In this document: one piece after another, positions 9,647 to 19,453 of the stretch | Layout: every line of letters starts with the position of its first letter | Numbering within the stretch: position 1 is the first letter of the stretch | Assembly (NCBI GenBank): GCA_016901755.1 | Contig: JACJKV010000003.1 | Span: forward strand, 1 to 64,000 | Length of the DNA stretch: 64,000 nt | Direction: 5' to 3' | DNA from: Thomasclavelia spiroformis | GTDB lineage: Bacteria; Bacillota_I; Bacilli_A; Erysipelotrichales; Coprobacillaceae | Made by a program: the position numbers and the translations under genes | The notes under the pieces: generated by a model | The model's database searches: none | What the model was told of the DNA's origin: nothing | The model's input: only the letters and a program-made list of their open reading frames with translations

Positions 9647-9674
9647 GACAGGAATATCTTTCAATATTCCTGTC
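9647..9674 (-). terminator. Stem-loop directly after nrdD
   Basis: GACAGGAATAT (9647-9657) and ATATTCCTGTC (9664-9674) form a perfect 11-bp stem with a 6-nt loop, six bases past the nrdD stop codon. On the nrdD strand the stem is followed by an A-run and only later by Ts, so it is not a textbook intrinsic terminator. It may stabilise the 3' end. Confidence 0.45.
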
Positions 9675-9679
9675 TGTTT

Positions 9680-11893
9680 CTATAAGTGTAAAACTCTGTC
9701 TTTAATTTCCTGAGTTCTTCCCTGATTCCAGAACTGAGTTCCAATATAACCACAAGTACGTCTCGCTACAGACATCTTATTCTGATCCTTGTTACCACAG
9801 TTTGGACATACCCAGATCAGTTTACCACTTTCATCTTTTTCAATTTTAATTTCACCATCATAACCACATTCCATACAGTAATCACTCTTGGTATTTAATT
9901 CTGCATACATGATATTTTCATAAATATGTTTCATAACAGCGAGTACTGCATCAATATTATTTTGCATATCTGGAACTTCAACATATGAAATAGCTCCTCC
10001 TGGTGACAGTTTCTGGAACTGAGCTTCAAATGTCAGTTTATCGAAAGCATTAATATTTTCAGTAACATGAATATGATAACTGTTAGTAATGTAGTTTTTA
10101 TCAGTTACACCTTCAATTTTGCCAAAACGTTTCTGCAGACATTTTGCAAATTTGTAAGTTGTTGATTCAATTGGTGTTCCATATAAAGAGAAATCTATGT
10201 TAGTTTCTGCTTTCCATTTGGCACAGGCATCATTTAAATGCTGCATCACTTCAATCGCAAATGGTGTCGCACTGGCATCAGTATGAGATTTACCTGTCAT
10301 ATATTTGACGCATTCATATAATCCCGCATATCCCAGTGAAATTGTTGAATATCCACCATATAACAGTTTATCGATTTTTTCGCCTTTTTCCAAACGAGCT
10401 AAAGCCCCATGCTGCCATAAAATTGGGGCAACATCACTAGGAGTTCCTAACAGTCGGTTATGACGGCACATCAAAGCACGATAGCACAGATCTAGTCTTT
10501 CATCAAAGATCTTCCAGAATTCATTCATATCTTTTTTAGATGAACAAGCCACATCAACTAAATTGATCGTTACTACTCCCTGATTGAATCTTCCATAATA
10601 TTTAGCTTTTCCGGGAACGTAGTTTTTAGCCTTAGCGATATTTCCTAAATCCATCGTACGATCTGGTGTTAAAAATGAACGACATCCCATTGATGGATAA
10701 CAGTTTCCTTCACCGTTGGCGTTGATTTTTAATTCTTTCATGACTTTTTCTGAAATATAATCTGGAACTAAACGCTTAGCTGAACATCTTGCTGATAATT
10801 CAGTTAAATAATAATATTGTGAACCTGGTGTAATATTATTTTCCTGCAATGCATAAATCAGTTTTGGGAAAGCTGGTGTAATATAAACACCTTTTTCGTT
10901 TTTAACTCCCTGCATTCTCTGTTTTAATGTTTCTTCAATGATCATAGCCAGGTCTTCTCTTAATCTGCCTTCAGGAACTTCATTTAAATACATGAAAACA
11001 GTAATAAATGGTGCCTGTCCATTAGTAGTCATTAAAGTGACAACCTGATACTGAATAGTCTGTACACCTTTTGAAATTTCTTTTTTCAGTCTTTCTTCAG
11101 CTAAAGCATTGATCTTATCCTGGTCTAATTCCAGTCCAATAGCTGCATATTCTTCCTGTACTTCTTTTCTGAATTTCTGTCTGCTGACATCAACAAATGG
11201 TGCCAGATGTGACAAAGTAATACTTTGTCCACCATATTGAGAACTGGCAACCTGTGCAATGATCTGAGTTGCCACATTGCATGCTGTAGAGAAGCTTTTT
11301 GGTTTTTCAATCATTGTTTCTGAAATCACAGTACCATTTTGCAGCATATCTTCCAGATTCACCAGATCACAGTTATGCATATGCTGAGAGAAATAATCAG
11401 CATCATGGAAATGAATAATTCCTTCATCATGAGCTTTAACGATATCTTCTGGCAATAATACTCTTCTGGTTAAGTCTTTGCTGACTTCACCGGCCATATA
11501 ATCTCTTTGAACACTGTTAACAGTTGGATTTTTATTTGAGTTTTCCTGCTTAACTTCTTCATTGGCACATTCAATTAAGCTTAAGATCTGTTCATCGGTA
11601 GTATTTGACTGACGTGCTAAAGCTCTTTGAAAACGATATGTGATATATTTTCTCGCTACTGTAAAAGCATTTAGCTTCATTAATTCATCTTCTACCAGAT
11701 TCTGTATTTCTTCAACGTTTAAGGCACGTTTCATTTTTTTACATTGATAAGTGATATTATTAGTAATATTGTCAATTTCTTCTTCTGATAATCTTTCTGT
11801 TTCTACAACTTCTTTATTTGCAGCCAGAATAGCATTTGTGATCTTAGATGCATCAAATTGCACTTCCGCTCCATTTCTTTTTATAATATTCAT
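9680..11893 (-). CDS. nrdD: Anaerobic (class III) ribonucleoside-triphosphate reductase
   Basis: A 737-residue enzyme that reduces ribonucleoside triphosphates to deoxy forms under anaerobiosis using a glycyl radical. The N-terminal 95 residues are an ATP-cone (IKRNGAEVQFDASKI), which binds the allosteric ATP/dATP. The C-terminus has the zinc site (CMECG and CPNCG) and the glycyl-radical loop RRTCGYIGTQFW (about residues 711-722). Length fits the family. The start is supported by AAGGAAG/AAGGGG just upstream, and a TATAAT-like element lies at about 11940. The activase nrdG, often immediately downstream, is absent; the gene is instead followed by the non-coding island edge. Monocistronic as far as can be seen. 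Confidence 0.97.
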   Translation of the reverse strand: MNIIKRNGAEVQFDASKITNAILAANKEVVETERLSEEEIDNITNNITYQCKKMKRALNVEEIQNLVEDELMKLNAFTVARKYITYRFQRALARQSNTTDEQILSLIECANEEVKQENSNKNPTVNSVQRDYMAGEVSKDLTRRVLLPEDIVKAHDEGIIHFHDADYFSQHMHNCDLVNLEDMLQNGTVISETMIEKPKSFSTACNVATQIIAQVASSQYGGQSITLSHLAPFVDVSRQKFRKEVQEEYAAIGLELDQDKINALAEERLKKEISKGVQTIQYQVVTLMTTNGQAPFITVFMYLNEVPEGRLREDLAMIIEETLKQRMQGVKNEKGVYITPAFPKLIYALQENNITPGSQYYYLTELSARCSAKRLVPDYISEKVMKELKINANGEGNCYPSMGCRSFLTPDRTMDLGNIAKAKNYVPGKAKYYGRFNQGVVTINLVDVACSSKKDMNEFWKIFDERLDLCYRALMCRHNRLLGTPSDVAPILWQHGALARLEKGEKIDKLLYGGYSTISLGYAGLYECVKYMTGKSHTDASATPFAIEVMQHLNDACAKWKAETNIDFSLYGTPIESTTYKFAKCLQKRFGKIEGVTDKNYITNSYHIHVTENINAFDKLTFEAQFQKLSPGGAISYVEVPDMQNNIDAVLAVMKHIYENIMYAELNTKSDYCMECGYDGEIKIEKDESGKLIWVCPNCGNKDQNKMSVARRTCGYIGTQFWNQGRTQEIKDRVLHL

Positions 11894-12053
11894 TCCCCTT
11901 ACTTCCTTTCATCGTATTATTTATGTACACTCATTATATATAATCAAAAAAAAAAATGATAATCATATGATTAATCAATGCATGTTTTTTTTCAGCAACA
12001 ATATTATAAAACAATTTCAGCAAAAATTGTTGAATTTTAGGTATTTAATAAAT

Positions 12054-12085
12054 AAAAAAAATTCTCAGGCCGTAAACCTAAGAAT
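12054..12085 (-). terminator. Intrinsic terminator of hemolysin III gene
   Basis: On the minus strand ATTCTTAGG, a short loop and CCTGAGAAT form a stem followed by eight Ts. It lies about 30 bp past the stop of the hemolysin III gene and upstream of the nrdD promoter region. Confidence 0.8.
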
Positions 12086-12116
12086 TTATAAAATAACAAT
12101 TTGTATAAAAGACAAA

Positions 12117-12794
12117 TTAAATTACATAAAGAATAATACAAAGGAAATGCAGCAATGATCCTGCCAGGATCCATAAATGCCAAATACTATGCATATATTT
12201 TACTTTCTTTTGCATAATATAGAAGATAACACCTATCGTATAAGCTAATCCTCCTAAAACCAGAAGCCAGATTGCTGATGCATTTAAGGCTTCAGGCAGC
12301 AGATTGATTTTAAAGATGATACACCATCCCATCACCAGATAACAGATCAAAGAAAATTTCTTGTTACTTTCAATATCAATTGCATTCAATGTAATCCCTA
12401 AAATCGTAGCTCCCCAGATAATACCAAAAAGCATCCATGCCCAGAAAGGATCATGCTGTCTAATCGAACACAAAAGCACGGGTGTATAAGTACCGGCGAT
12501 CAGTACAAAAATACTGCAGTGATCCATGATCTGAAAAACTTTTTTGGCTTTAAGATTAGGTGAAAGTCCATGATAAATCGAACTCATCGTATATAACAGA
12601 ATCATGGAAATACTATAGACCATTCCTGAAAAAAGACTATATCCATCATCAGCAAAAATAATACACAAGACTAAAGCAACGACCCCCATTGCTCCCCCTA
12701 CAATATGACTGATCATATTAAATAATTCTTCACCTTTTGTATAATACGGCAGCTTTCTATCATCTAATTTTGTTCTTTTAATATTCCACGCCAT
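12117..12794 (-). CDS. Hemolysin III family (PAQR-type) membrane protein
   Basis: A 225-residue protein with about seven membrane-spanning segments. Family motifs are clear: MISHIVGGAMGV near the N-terminus (first conserved His), SSIYHGLS, DHCSIFVLIAGTYTPVLL, and the C-terminal MHSIWHLWILAGSLLHF with conserved histidines thought to bind a metal. Bacterial members (YqfA/HlyIII) are inner-membrane proteins of poorly defined role in membrane or lipid homeostasis; 'hemolysin' is a historic name. Start ATG 12794 follows GAGGTGATATT. It is a single-gene unit with its own terminator, upstream of nrdD and divergent from dut. Confidence 0.93.
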   Translation of the reverse strand: MAWNIKRTKLDDRKLPYYTKGEELFNMISHIVGGAMGVVALVLCIIFADDGYSLFSGMVYSISMILLYTMSSIYHGLSPNLKAKKVFQIMDHCSIFVLIAGTYTPVLLCSIRQHDPFWAWMLFGIIWGATILGITLNAIDIESNKKFSLICYLVMGWCIIFKINLLPEALNASAIWLLVLGGLAYTIGVIFYIMQKKVKYMHSIWHLWILAGSLLHFLCIILYVI

Positions 12795-12925
12795 AATATC
12801 ACCTCATTTTACTATTAAATGTAGTTTTTAATACCACTTATCGTGATTTCACTTGTATTTTAACAACCTTATGTATACCTGTCAAGACATATTCTTTTTT
12901 TATTTCCTTCATCATCCTTTTCCGT

Positions 12926-12947
12926 TATAATGTATAAAGTATAGGAG
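12926..12947 (+). promoter_or_regulatory. dut promoter -10 and ribosome site
   Basis: TATAAT at 12926-12931 lies 24 bp before the dut start, and AGGAG at 12943-12947 is spaced 7 nt from the ATG. A good TTGACA-like -35 is not obvious; the upstream DNA is T-rich. Confidence 0.6.
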
Positions 12948-12954
12948 AATTTAT

Positions 12955-13467
12955 ATGAAAACAATAGCAAAATTTGAAAAAGTTTCATTCAGTCAGTTTA
13001 AAAAAGATTTTCAGGAAACATTTCCACAGTATACAGAAATTCAGATCAAAGATATTTATGATCAGATCAATCTGCCAAAAAGAGCTACCCATGGTTCTGC
13101 TGGTTACGATTTTTATAGTCCCATTGATTTTATATTAAATCCACATGAAACTATAAAGATCCCTACTGGTATTAGAGTCAAGATCGTTGAAGGATGGGTA
13201 TTAGCTTTATTTCCACGCAGTGGATTAGGATTTAAATATCGACTGCAGCTTAACAATACAGTGGGAATCATTGACAGTGATTACTATCTCAGTGATAATG
13301 AAGGTCATATGTTCGTTAAATTAACTAATGATACAAATGAAAATAAAGTCGTATCATTAAAAGCTGGTCAAGGCATGGTGCAAGGGATCTTCTTTGAATT
13401 TGGTATTGCTGAAGGCGATGAAACAACAACACAAAGAAATGGTGGCTTTGGCTCAACCACAAAATAA
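12955..13467 (+). CDS. dut: dUTP diphosphatase (dUTPase)
   Basis: A 170-residue trimeric-type dUTPase, hydrolysing dUTP to dUMP to keep uracil out of DNA and feed dTMP synthesis. Motifs are in order: HGSAGYDFYSP (motif 1), PRSGLGFK (motif 2), VGIIDSDYY (motif 3, catalytic Asp) and the C-terminal RNGGFGSTT (motif 5, which closes over the active site). The protein has about 40 extra N-terminal residues compared with minimal dUTPases and a short insertion before motif 4. Its last 29 bp overlap the GIY-YIG gene, suggesting a two-gene operon. A final shared terminator lies at 13695-13725. Confidence 0.94.
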   Translation: MKTIAKFEKVSFSQFKKDFQETFPQYTEIQIKDIYDQINLPKRATHGSAGYDFYSPIDFILNPHETIKIPTGIRVKIVEGWVLALFPRSGLGFKYRLQLNNTVGIIDSDYYLSDNEGHMFVKLTNDTNENKVVSLKAGQGMVQGIFFEFGIAEGDETTTQRNGGFGSTTK

Positions 13468-13711
13468 TTACGTCTATATTTTAAAATGCCATGACAATAC
13501 TTATTATACGGGATGGACAACTGATTTATTACGCCGTTTAAAAAAACATAACGATGGCACCGGGGCTAAATATACGCGCTCCCGCCGTCCTGTAAAACTG
13601 GTCTATTATGAAATTTTAAACAGTCGCAGCGCTGCTTTAAAACGTGAATATGACATTAAGCAGTTAACCAGAAAACAAAAAGAACAGCTCATACAAAAAC
13701 AGTATGAATGA
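13439..13711 (+). CDS. GIY-YIG nuclease-fold protein (UPF0213/YhbQ type)
   Basis: A 90-residue protein with the GIY-YIG signature YVYILKCHDNTYYTGWT, the conserved Arg region (LLRRLKKHN) and AKYTRSRRPVKLVYYE, the usual pattern of the small stand-alone UPF0213 family. I chose ATG 13439 because the longer in-frame start at 13394 would put 15 more residues inside the dUTPase motif 5 region and lacks family similarity. It overlaps dut by 29 bp. Members are thought to be nucleases acting on DNA, but the biological role of this small family is not settled. Coupling with dUTPase hints at a DNA-hygiene context. Confidence 0.88.
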   Translation: MVALAQPQNNYVYILKCHDNTYYTGWTTDLLRRLKKHNDGTGAKYTRSRRPVKLVYYEILNSRSAALKREYDIKQLTRKQKEQLIQKQYE

Positions 13712-13725
13712 ACCATACTGTTTTT
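13695..13725. terminator. Bidirectional terminator between GIY-YIG and Cys-rich genes
   Basis: AAAAACAGTATG and CATACTGTTTTT form a 12-bp stem with a 7-nt loop. The T-run on either strand serves both the plus-strand dut operon and the minus-strand GH32 operon. It overlaps the last codons of the GIY-YIG gene. Confidence 0.88.
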
Positions 13726-13984
13726 ATTTGTCTTTATTTTGCCAGTATAACGCAATCAGTTTATGATACTGCTGCATGATATAGTCATAGTTTTCCTTAC
13801 GATGTGGCAAGAGACAGTCACTGCAGTCTTTGATCTGGTCTATTATTTTATAATTGCCACCACAGTCTTTTAAAACATACAAGGGACAAAAACAAAACAG
13901 ACAATTCAGTTTTTCCGGTTCTAGCTGATGACAGGGATAATATTCACATTGGTGATGGTTAAAAAACTTATAGTGCTGTGACAT
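13724..13984 (-). CDS. Cysteine-rich small domain protein
   Basis: An 86-residue protein with nine cysteines. Its motifs, HHQCEYYPCH, LNCLFCFCPLY, CGGNY and KDCSDCLLPH, correspond to the 'cysteine-rich small domain' family (PF04071), which probably binds a metal or iron-sulfur cluster; its biochemical role is unknown. An ATG at 13990 is also in frame; I prefer 13984 because AACAGG then lies 8 nt upstream. The 5' end overlaps the GH32 stop by 17 bp, so the two are co-transcribed, although no functional link to sucrose hydrolysis is known. Confidence 0.8.
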   Translation of the reverse strand: MSQHYKFFNHHQCEYYPCHQLEPEKLNCLFCFCPLYVLKDCGGNYKIIDQIKDCSDCLLPHRKENYDYIMQQYHKLIALYWQNKDK

Positions 13985-15287
13985 AAACATTACCTGTTAC
14001 CTTTTCCATTTCTACAGTATCGTTAAGTTCATAGACGATCTGTGACATAACATACTGTCCCCCGTTAATAAATATTTCAAAAACATGATGATCATAATAC
14101 AGTGTTATTTCATAGTGATGATTTAATGCTGGTGAATAAACATCATTGCAGACTTTGGACATATGTATAGAAACTGCTTCACGATCAAGATGCAAACGAT
14201 CATCAGCGATGGTAATCTTAAAGCCTCCTAAATTAAGATAACTGTCTGCCTGCAGCGATGCCTGCAGTTTAAAAGGACGTTTAAAATCAATTTCACCAGG
14301 GTACTGAAATAAAGCATCGACAGTTTCTAATGGACGCTGATAAAGCTGTCCCTTTTGATAAAAGAGTTCTCTTGGCATCGTCAGCATTCCGACCCAGTCT
14401 TCACCAGCCACTGGTTTTCGCATTCTTAACCATGCCAGCATATATCTTTTTTTATCTGGCGATAAAAAAGTCTGAGCAGCATAAAAATCCAGACCATGAT
14501 CAAGATAAAAAATATCTTTATGACCCTTAATCGTTAAACTGTCTTCATCAAAATCAATTTCCATATAACGGGCATTACTGTTAGGTTTTGGTGGTAAATC
14601 ACTGTTGACCGGTGAAAAGATCATAAAATAATGATTTTCTAAACAGAAGATATCAGGACATTCCCACATATTGCCAACAGCTGGATCACTGTAGCTGTTT
14701 TTATAAGAAAAATGGATACCATCTTGACTTTCATAAAACAGCACTTTGCCCACGTAATCATCCTGTCCAGGAATTTTGCTGCCAACAACCATCGCCACAC
14801 GTCCATCGGCTTTTTTCCAGACTTTAGGATCTCTGGTATCACGGTAATCGCCACGATAAGTTTCCTTGATCATTTTAATAATACACTGTTTATTTTTCTC
14901 ATTGTCGAAATGCATGCCATCATCACTGATGACCAGTGCCTGACAGGCACGCAGATCATCTTCACCTTTTTGAATATGAATATATTCAGGATCTTCCTGA
15001 CCATAACGTACACCGGTATAATACAAATACATTTTGCCATCTATTTCTAATGCTGATCCAGAAAAACAGCCATTACGGTCATAGCTTTTTGAAGGATACA
15101 AGGCAATAGGAAGATGTTGATAATGAATAAAATCTTTAGTAATGGCATGTCCCCAATGCATAGTACCCCACTTACTGGCATATGGAAAATGCTGGTAGAA
15201 AATATGATAATATCCCTGATAATAAATCAGCCCATTAGGATCATTCATCCAATAATGAGGTGCTGTTAAATGTAATAGTGGTTTCAT
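13968..15287 (-). CDS. GH32 sucrose-6-phosphate hydrolase / beta-fructosidase
   Basis: A 439-residue glycoside hydrolase of family 32 that cleaves beta-fructosyl bonds of sucrose, sucrose-6-phosphate or short fructans. The N-terminal five-blade propeller carries the three acidic residues: Asp16 in YWMNDPNG (nucleophile), Asp153 in TRDPKVW (transition-state stabiliser) and Glu209 in WECPDIF (acid/base). A C-terminal beta-sandwich follows from about residue 320. No signal peptide is seen, so it acts in the cytoplasm, which favours a phosphorylated or imported substrate. The start follows AAAGGAG. It is divergent from the GH1 gene over a 100-bp shared promoter region. No PTS gene is adjacent, so substrate is uncertain. 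Confidence 0.92.
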   Translation of the reverse strand: MKPLLHLTAPHYWMNDPNGLIYYQGYYHIFYQHFPYASKWGTMHWGHAITKDFIHYQHLPIALYPSKSYDRNGCFSGSALEIDGKMYLYYTGVRYGQEDPEYIHIQKGEDDLRACQALVISDDGMHFDNEKNKQCIIKMIKETYRGDYRDTRDPKVWKKADGRVAMVVGSKIPGQDDYVGKVLFYESQDGIHFSYKNSYSDPAVGNMWECPDIFCLENHYFMIFSPVNSDLPPKPNSNARYMEIDFDEDSLTIKGHKDIFYLDHGLDFYAAQTFLSPDKKRYMLAWLRMRKPVAGEDWVGMLTMPRELFYQKGQLYQRPLETVDALFQYPGEIDFKRPFKLQASLQADSYLNLGGFKITIADDRLHLDREAVSIHMSKVCNDVYSPALNHHYEITLYYDHHVFEIFINGGQYVMSQIVYELNDTVEMEKVTGNVYVTAL

Positions 15288-15369
15288 AAAAACTCCTTTC
15301 TAAAAATAACGAAAGCTTTATATAAAAATACTTTTTCCTGCTTTAGATATATTATATAATATTTATTAG

Positions 15370-16830
<1,461 letters not shown>

Positions 16831-16856
16831 TTCTTATAAAAAAGCTACTTCTAACA

Positions 16857-16898
16857 AGAACCTTATTATTTAGATGTCTAAATAATGAGGTTCTTTTT
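16857..16898 (+). terminator. Terminator of GH1 gene
   Basis: AGAACCTTATTATTTAG and CTAAATAATGAGGTTCT form a long stem (one G-T pair, short TGT loop region) followed by TTTTT. It is one of the strongest intrinsic terminators in the window. Confidence 0.92.
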
Positions 16899-17137
16899 AT
16901 AGTAAAACTCAAATCAACACAAAAATAAAATTAAGTAAATAACAAAAACTGTATAATCACTGTTTTTATGATGTTTCTTTGATCATGTTTTTTATTAAAG
17001 CTATCTCTTTTTATAATACAACAAGAATAAAGGAGATAATATAATGAGGATGTAAATTGAAAAATATGATTTAAATACTCTCAAAAGAAAACAAATACAT
17101 GGTACAATAAATAATAATTAAACAGGAGGATAAGTTT
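16899..17137 (+). promoter_or_regulatory. Leader of AraC regulator gene
   Basis: A 240-bp AT-rich gap between the GH1 terminator and the AraC-type gene. No small gene is supported. An AGGAGG ribosome site lies just before ATG 17138. No operator dyad could be assigned. Confidence 0.3.
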
Positions 17138-18028
17138 ATGCCAATACTTCTTGACTATCAATTAAAAGAACAAATACCACACAAAGCTACTGCATTTCCT
17201 GTCACTTATTATCATGATGAATTAGCTGAACTTTCTCCTTGGACAGGCCCTTTTCATTGGCATCCTGACTTTGAAATTGCCACTGCAAAACAAAATATCT
17301 TAGATTATCAAATTGGCCAACAGCACATCACATTAGACCCTGGGGACAGTATATTTATTAATAGAAACATGATGCATAGAATCAGCCAATTATCAGGAAA
17401 CAGTCCTGATCCAATACCTACTATTGTTTTTTCTGGAGTTGTTTTATCTCCTGAACATACAACAATTTATCAAAAATATATTCAGCCTATTGTACAATGT
17501 GATTCATTACCTTTTGTTGTATTTCGACACAGTAACAGTGTTCATCATGAAATGCTTCATTTAATTCAAGATACCTGTTATCATTTAAGCGAACAGACAC
17601 CTTGTTATGAAATGACAGTACAAAGAAATATTAGTCACATCCTTGAATACATATTTTGTCATCTTGACAGTTTTCCAAAATCTGCAGCTACTCGTATTCA
17701 GATCAAAAGCCAAATCCGAATCCAAAAAATGCTGATGTATATTTATGAACATTACGCTGACCCCATCACTCTCGAAGATATTGCTGGTGCCGCTCATATC
17801 AGCCGCAGTGAAGCCGGTCGCTGCTTTCATACCTATATGGGATGCTCGCCTTTTGATGCCCTGATACAGTATCGTCTGCAAATAGCTCTACGGTTACTGA
17901 ATGAAAAAAAACTTTCCCTTCAGGAAATCAGTTTTGCCTGTGGATTCAATTCCGTCAACTATTTTAGCCGCAAATTTAAGAAAACCTATGGATATTCTCC
18001 TAGTCAAAGTAGAAAATTGGGTAAATAG
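17138..18028 (+). CDS. AraC-family transcriptional regulator
   Basis: A 296-residue regulator. The N-terminal part (about 30-120) is a cupin sensor domain (FHWHPDFEIATA, LDPGDSIFINRNMMHRI), as in sugar-responsive AraC proteins. The C-terminal 100 residues hold two helix-turn-helix motifs (DPITLEDIAGAAHISRSEAGRCF and LSLQEISFACGFNSVNYFSRKFKK) with the family signature GYSPSQ at the end. It lies 95 bp upstream of a same-strand MFS transporter and downstream of GH1, so its likely targets are the transporter and perhaps the glycosidases. The inducer is unknown but probably a sugar. Confidence 0.93.
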   Translation: MPILLDYQLKEQIPHKATAFPVTYYHDELAELSPWTGPFHWHPDFEIATAKQNILDYQIGQQHITLDPGDSIFINRNMMHRISQLSGNSPDPIPTIVFSGVVLSPEHTTIYQKYIQPIVQCDSLPFVVFRHSNSVHHEMLHLIQDTCYHLSEQTPCYEMTVQRNISHILEYIFCHLDSFPKSAATRIQIKSQIRIQKMLMYIYEHYADPITLEDIAGAAHISRSEAGRCFHTYMGCSPFDALIQYRLQIALRLLNEKKLSLQEISFACGFNSVNYFSRKFKKTYGYSPSQSRKLGK

Positions 18029-18123
18029 TGCTTACTTTTGCGTTTTATGTTCCTTTGTTTTGTTATAGCATGATGATACAATACAAATCGAAAATCATTC
18101 GTATAACTTTGAAAGGAATTATT

Positions 18124-19335
18124 ATGACAAAACAAAAAAATTATAAAAAAACACTGATAGCCTGTTATCTTGGTTTTATAACGCAGGCTATTACCGCAAA
18201 CTTTGCTCCACTGTTATTCTTGACATTTAAAAACACTTACGGAATCAGTCTTGAAAAAATCGCTATAATTCCAATGGTTTTTTATTTCACACAATTACTT
18301 ATTGATTTAGCAGCGACTCAATTTGCTGATAAAATTGGTTATCGTACATGTGTCGTAGTATCACAAGTATTATCAGCAATAGGTCTTGTATCCTTAGCAT
18401 ATCTGCCAGATATTTTACCAGTTCCTTTTCTTGGAATTTTGATTTCGGTCGTACTTTATGCAATAGGCAGCGGACTTATTGAAGTTTTAGTGAGTCCCAT
18501 CGTCGAAGCCTGTCCATTCGAAAATAAAGATGGTATGATGAGCCTTTTACATTCTTTTTACTGTTGGGGTGCGGTTGGAGTCATTGCTGGTTCTACCTTA
18601 TTTTTCACTATCTTTGGATTAGAACATTGGAAAATTTTAACAATAATTTGGGCCTTAGTTCCATTATATAACACATTGAATTTCATCAGCTGTCCTATTG
18701 AACGACTTGTTGAAGATGGAAAAAGCATGCGTGTGTTACAACTGCTTAAATTGCCTTTATTTTGGCTGATGATCATCCTGATGGTCTGCGCTGGCGCTTC
18801 CGAAGCAACAATGGCTCAATGGACTTCAGCTTTTACCGAGTCTGCCCTGGGCGTTTCCAAAGCGGTAGGTGACCTGACAGGGCCCGGATTGTTTGCCTTG
18901 TTTATGGCTATATCACGTATGCTATATGGTAAATTCAGTAACAGTCTTGATTTGACCAGAATTATGATGATATGTGGCGCAATGTGTGCTGGATGTTATC
19001 TTTTAGCATCCTTGGCAGTATTGCCTGTTTTGGGACTGATGGGATGTGCCCTTTGTGGTTTTGCCGTTGGCATTATGTGGCCAGGATCAATCAGCATTTC
19101 TACAAAGGCATGTCCTCGTGGTGGAACAGCAATGTTTGCATTTTTAGCTTTAGCTGGAGATTTAGGGGCAACAGCAAGTCCTGCTATGGTTGGCAGTCTT
19201 GCTGAAATGGCAGGCAGCAATTTGAAAACTGGATTGCTGAGTGCAACGATATTTCCGGTTGTGCTTATTATTAGCTTACTGATGCTTAAATTAAGCATCA
19301 GTAAGACACCTAAACTAAAACAACAAAGGACTTAA
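18124..19335 (+). CDS. MFS transporter (probable sugar permease)
   Basis: A 403-residue major-facilitator protein with about twelve transmembrane segments. I set the start at ATG 18124 because GAAAGGAATT lies just upstream; a longer frame from 18028 would add a 32-residue stretch that overlaps the AraC stop and lacks family character. Features include the loop after TM2 (QFADKIGYRTCV, the MFS D-x-x-G-x-R motif) and HSFYCWGAVGV in TM5, a feature shared with FucP-like sugar permeases. It follows the AraC regulator on the same strand and ends with a bidirectional terminator. The substrate is unknown; a sugar is inferred from context. Confidence 0.88.
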   Translation: MTKQKNYKKTLIACYLGFITQAITANFAPLLFLTFKNTYGISLEKIAIIPMVFYFTQLLIDLAATQFADKIGYRTCVVVSQVLSAIGLVSLAYLPDILPVPFLGILISVVLYAIGSGLIEVLVSPIVEACPFENKDGMMSLLHSFYCWGAVGVIAGSTLFFTIFGLEHWKILTIIWALVPLYNTLNFISCPIERLVEDGKSMRVLQLLKLPLFWLMIILMVCAGASEATMAQWTSAFTESALGVSKAVGDLTGPGLFALFMAISRMLYGKFSNSLDLTRIMMICGAMCAGCYLLASLAVLPVLGLMGCALCGFAVGIMWPGSISISTKACPRGGTAMFAFLALAGDLGATASPAMVGSLAEMAGSNLKTGLLSATIFPVVLIISLLMLKLSISKTPKLKQQRT

Positions 19336-19370
19336 ATTTTCAGATATAGTTATACTAAATTTACAGAAAT

Positions 19371-19406
19371 AAAAGGGATTCCCATTTAACTGCCGGCATC
19401 CCTTTT
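19371..19406. terminator. Bidirectional terminator between MFS and GH13 genes
   Basis: AAAAGGGAT at 19371-19379 pairs with ATCCCTTTT at 19398-19406; TTTTTT follows on the plus strand and TTTTATTT on the minus strand. It serves convergent transcription of the MFS gene and the GH13 gene. Confidence 0.85.
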
Positions 19407-19453
19407 TTATAATTTAATATTCTATTTTATATTTATAAAACATCTATACCATT

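Larger units (their letters stand above)
8801..9679 (-). other. 880-bp AT-rich non-coding segment at island edge
   Basis: No convincing gene on either strand. The segment is much more AT-rich by eye than the core genes. It contains GAACATA words at 8924-8930 and 8949-8955, near-identical AAATC(C/A)TCCG words at 8955 and 8983, and two direct copies of AATAATGTTCATTTTTTT at 9540 and 9594, which are inverted relative to the left-hand GAACATA words. Two hairpins (9233-9266, 9419-9456) and a third after nrdD (9647-9674) are listed separately. It probably contains the right boundary of the mobile island, but no clean terminal inverted repeat or target duplication could be set by reading. Confidence 0.55.

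Noticed and set aside
11894-11960. NrdR box upstream of nrdD
   Set aside because: The TACACTCATTATATATAATC stretch is only loosely similar to the NrdR consensus and no paired second box was found.
11751-12158. Plus-strand frame of 135 codons opposite the nrdD start and promoter
   Set aside because: It overlaps conserved nrdD coding sequence on the other strand, has no ribosome site and looks like a compositional shadow.
13394-13438. Upstream in-frame start for the GIY-YIG protein
   Set aside because: It lies inside the dUTPase gene and adds residues with no family similarity; ATG 13439 gives the usual family length.
14712-15050. Plus-strand frame of 112 codons opposite GH32
   Set aside because: Shadow of a well-supported glycosidase; no initiation signal.
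18028-18123. Longer N-terminus for the MFS transporter
   Set aside because: No ribosome site there; GAAAGGAATT precedes ATG 18124, which also gives the normal family start.
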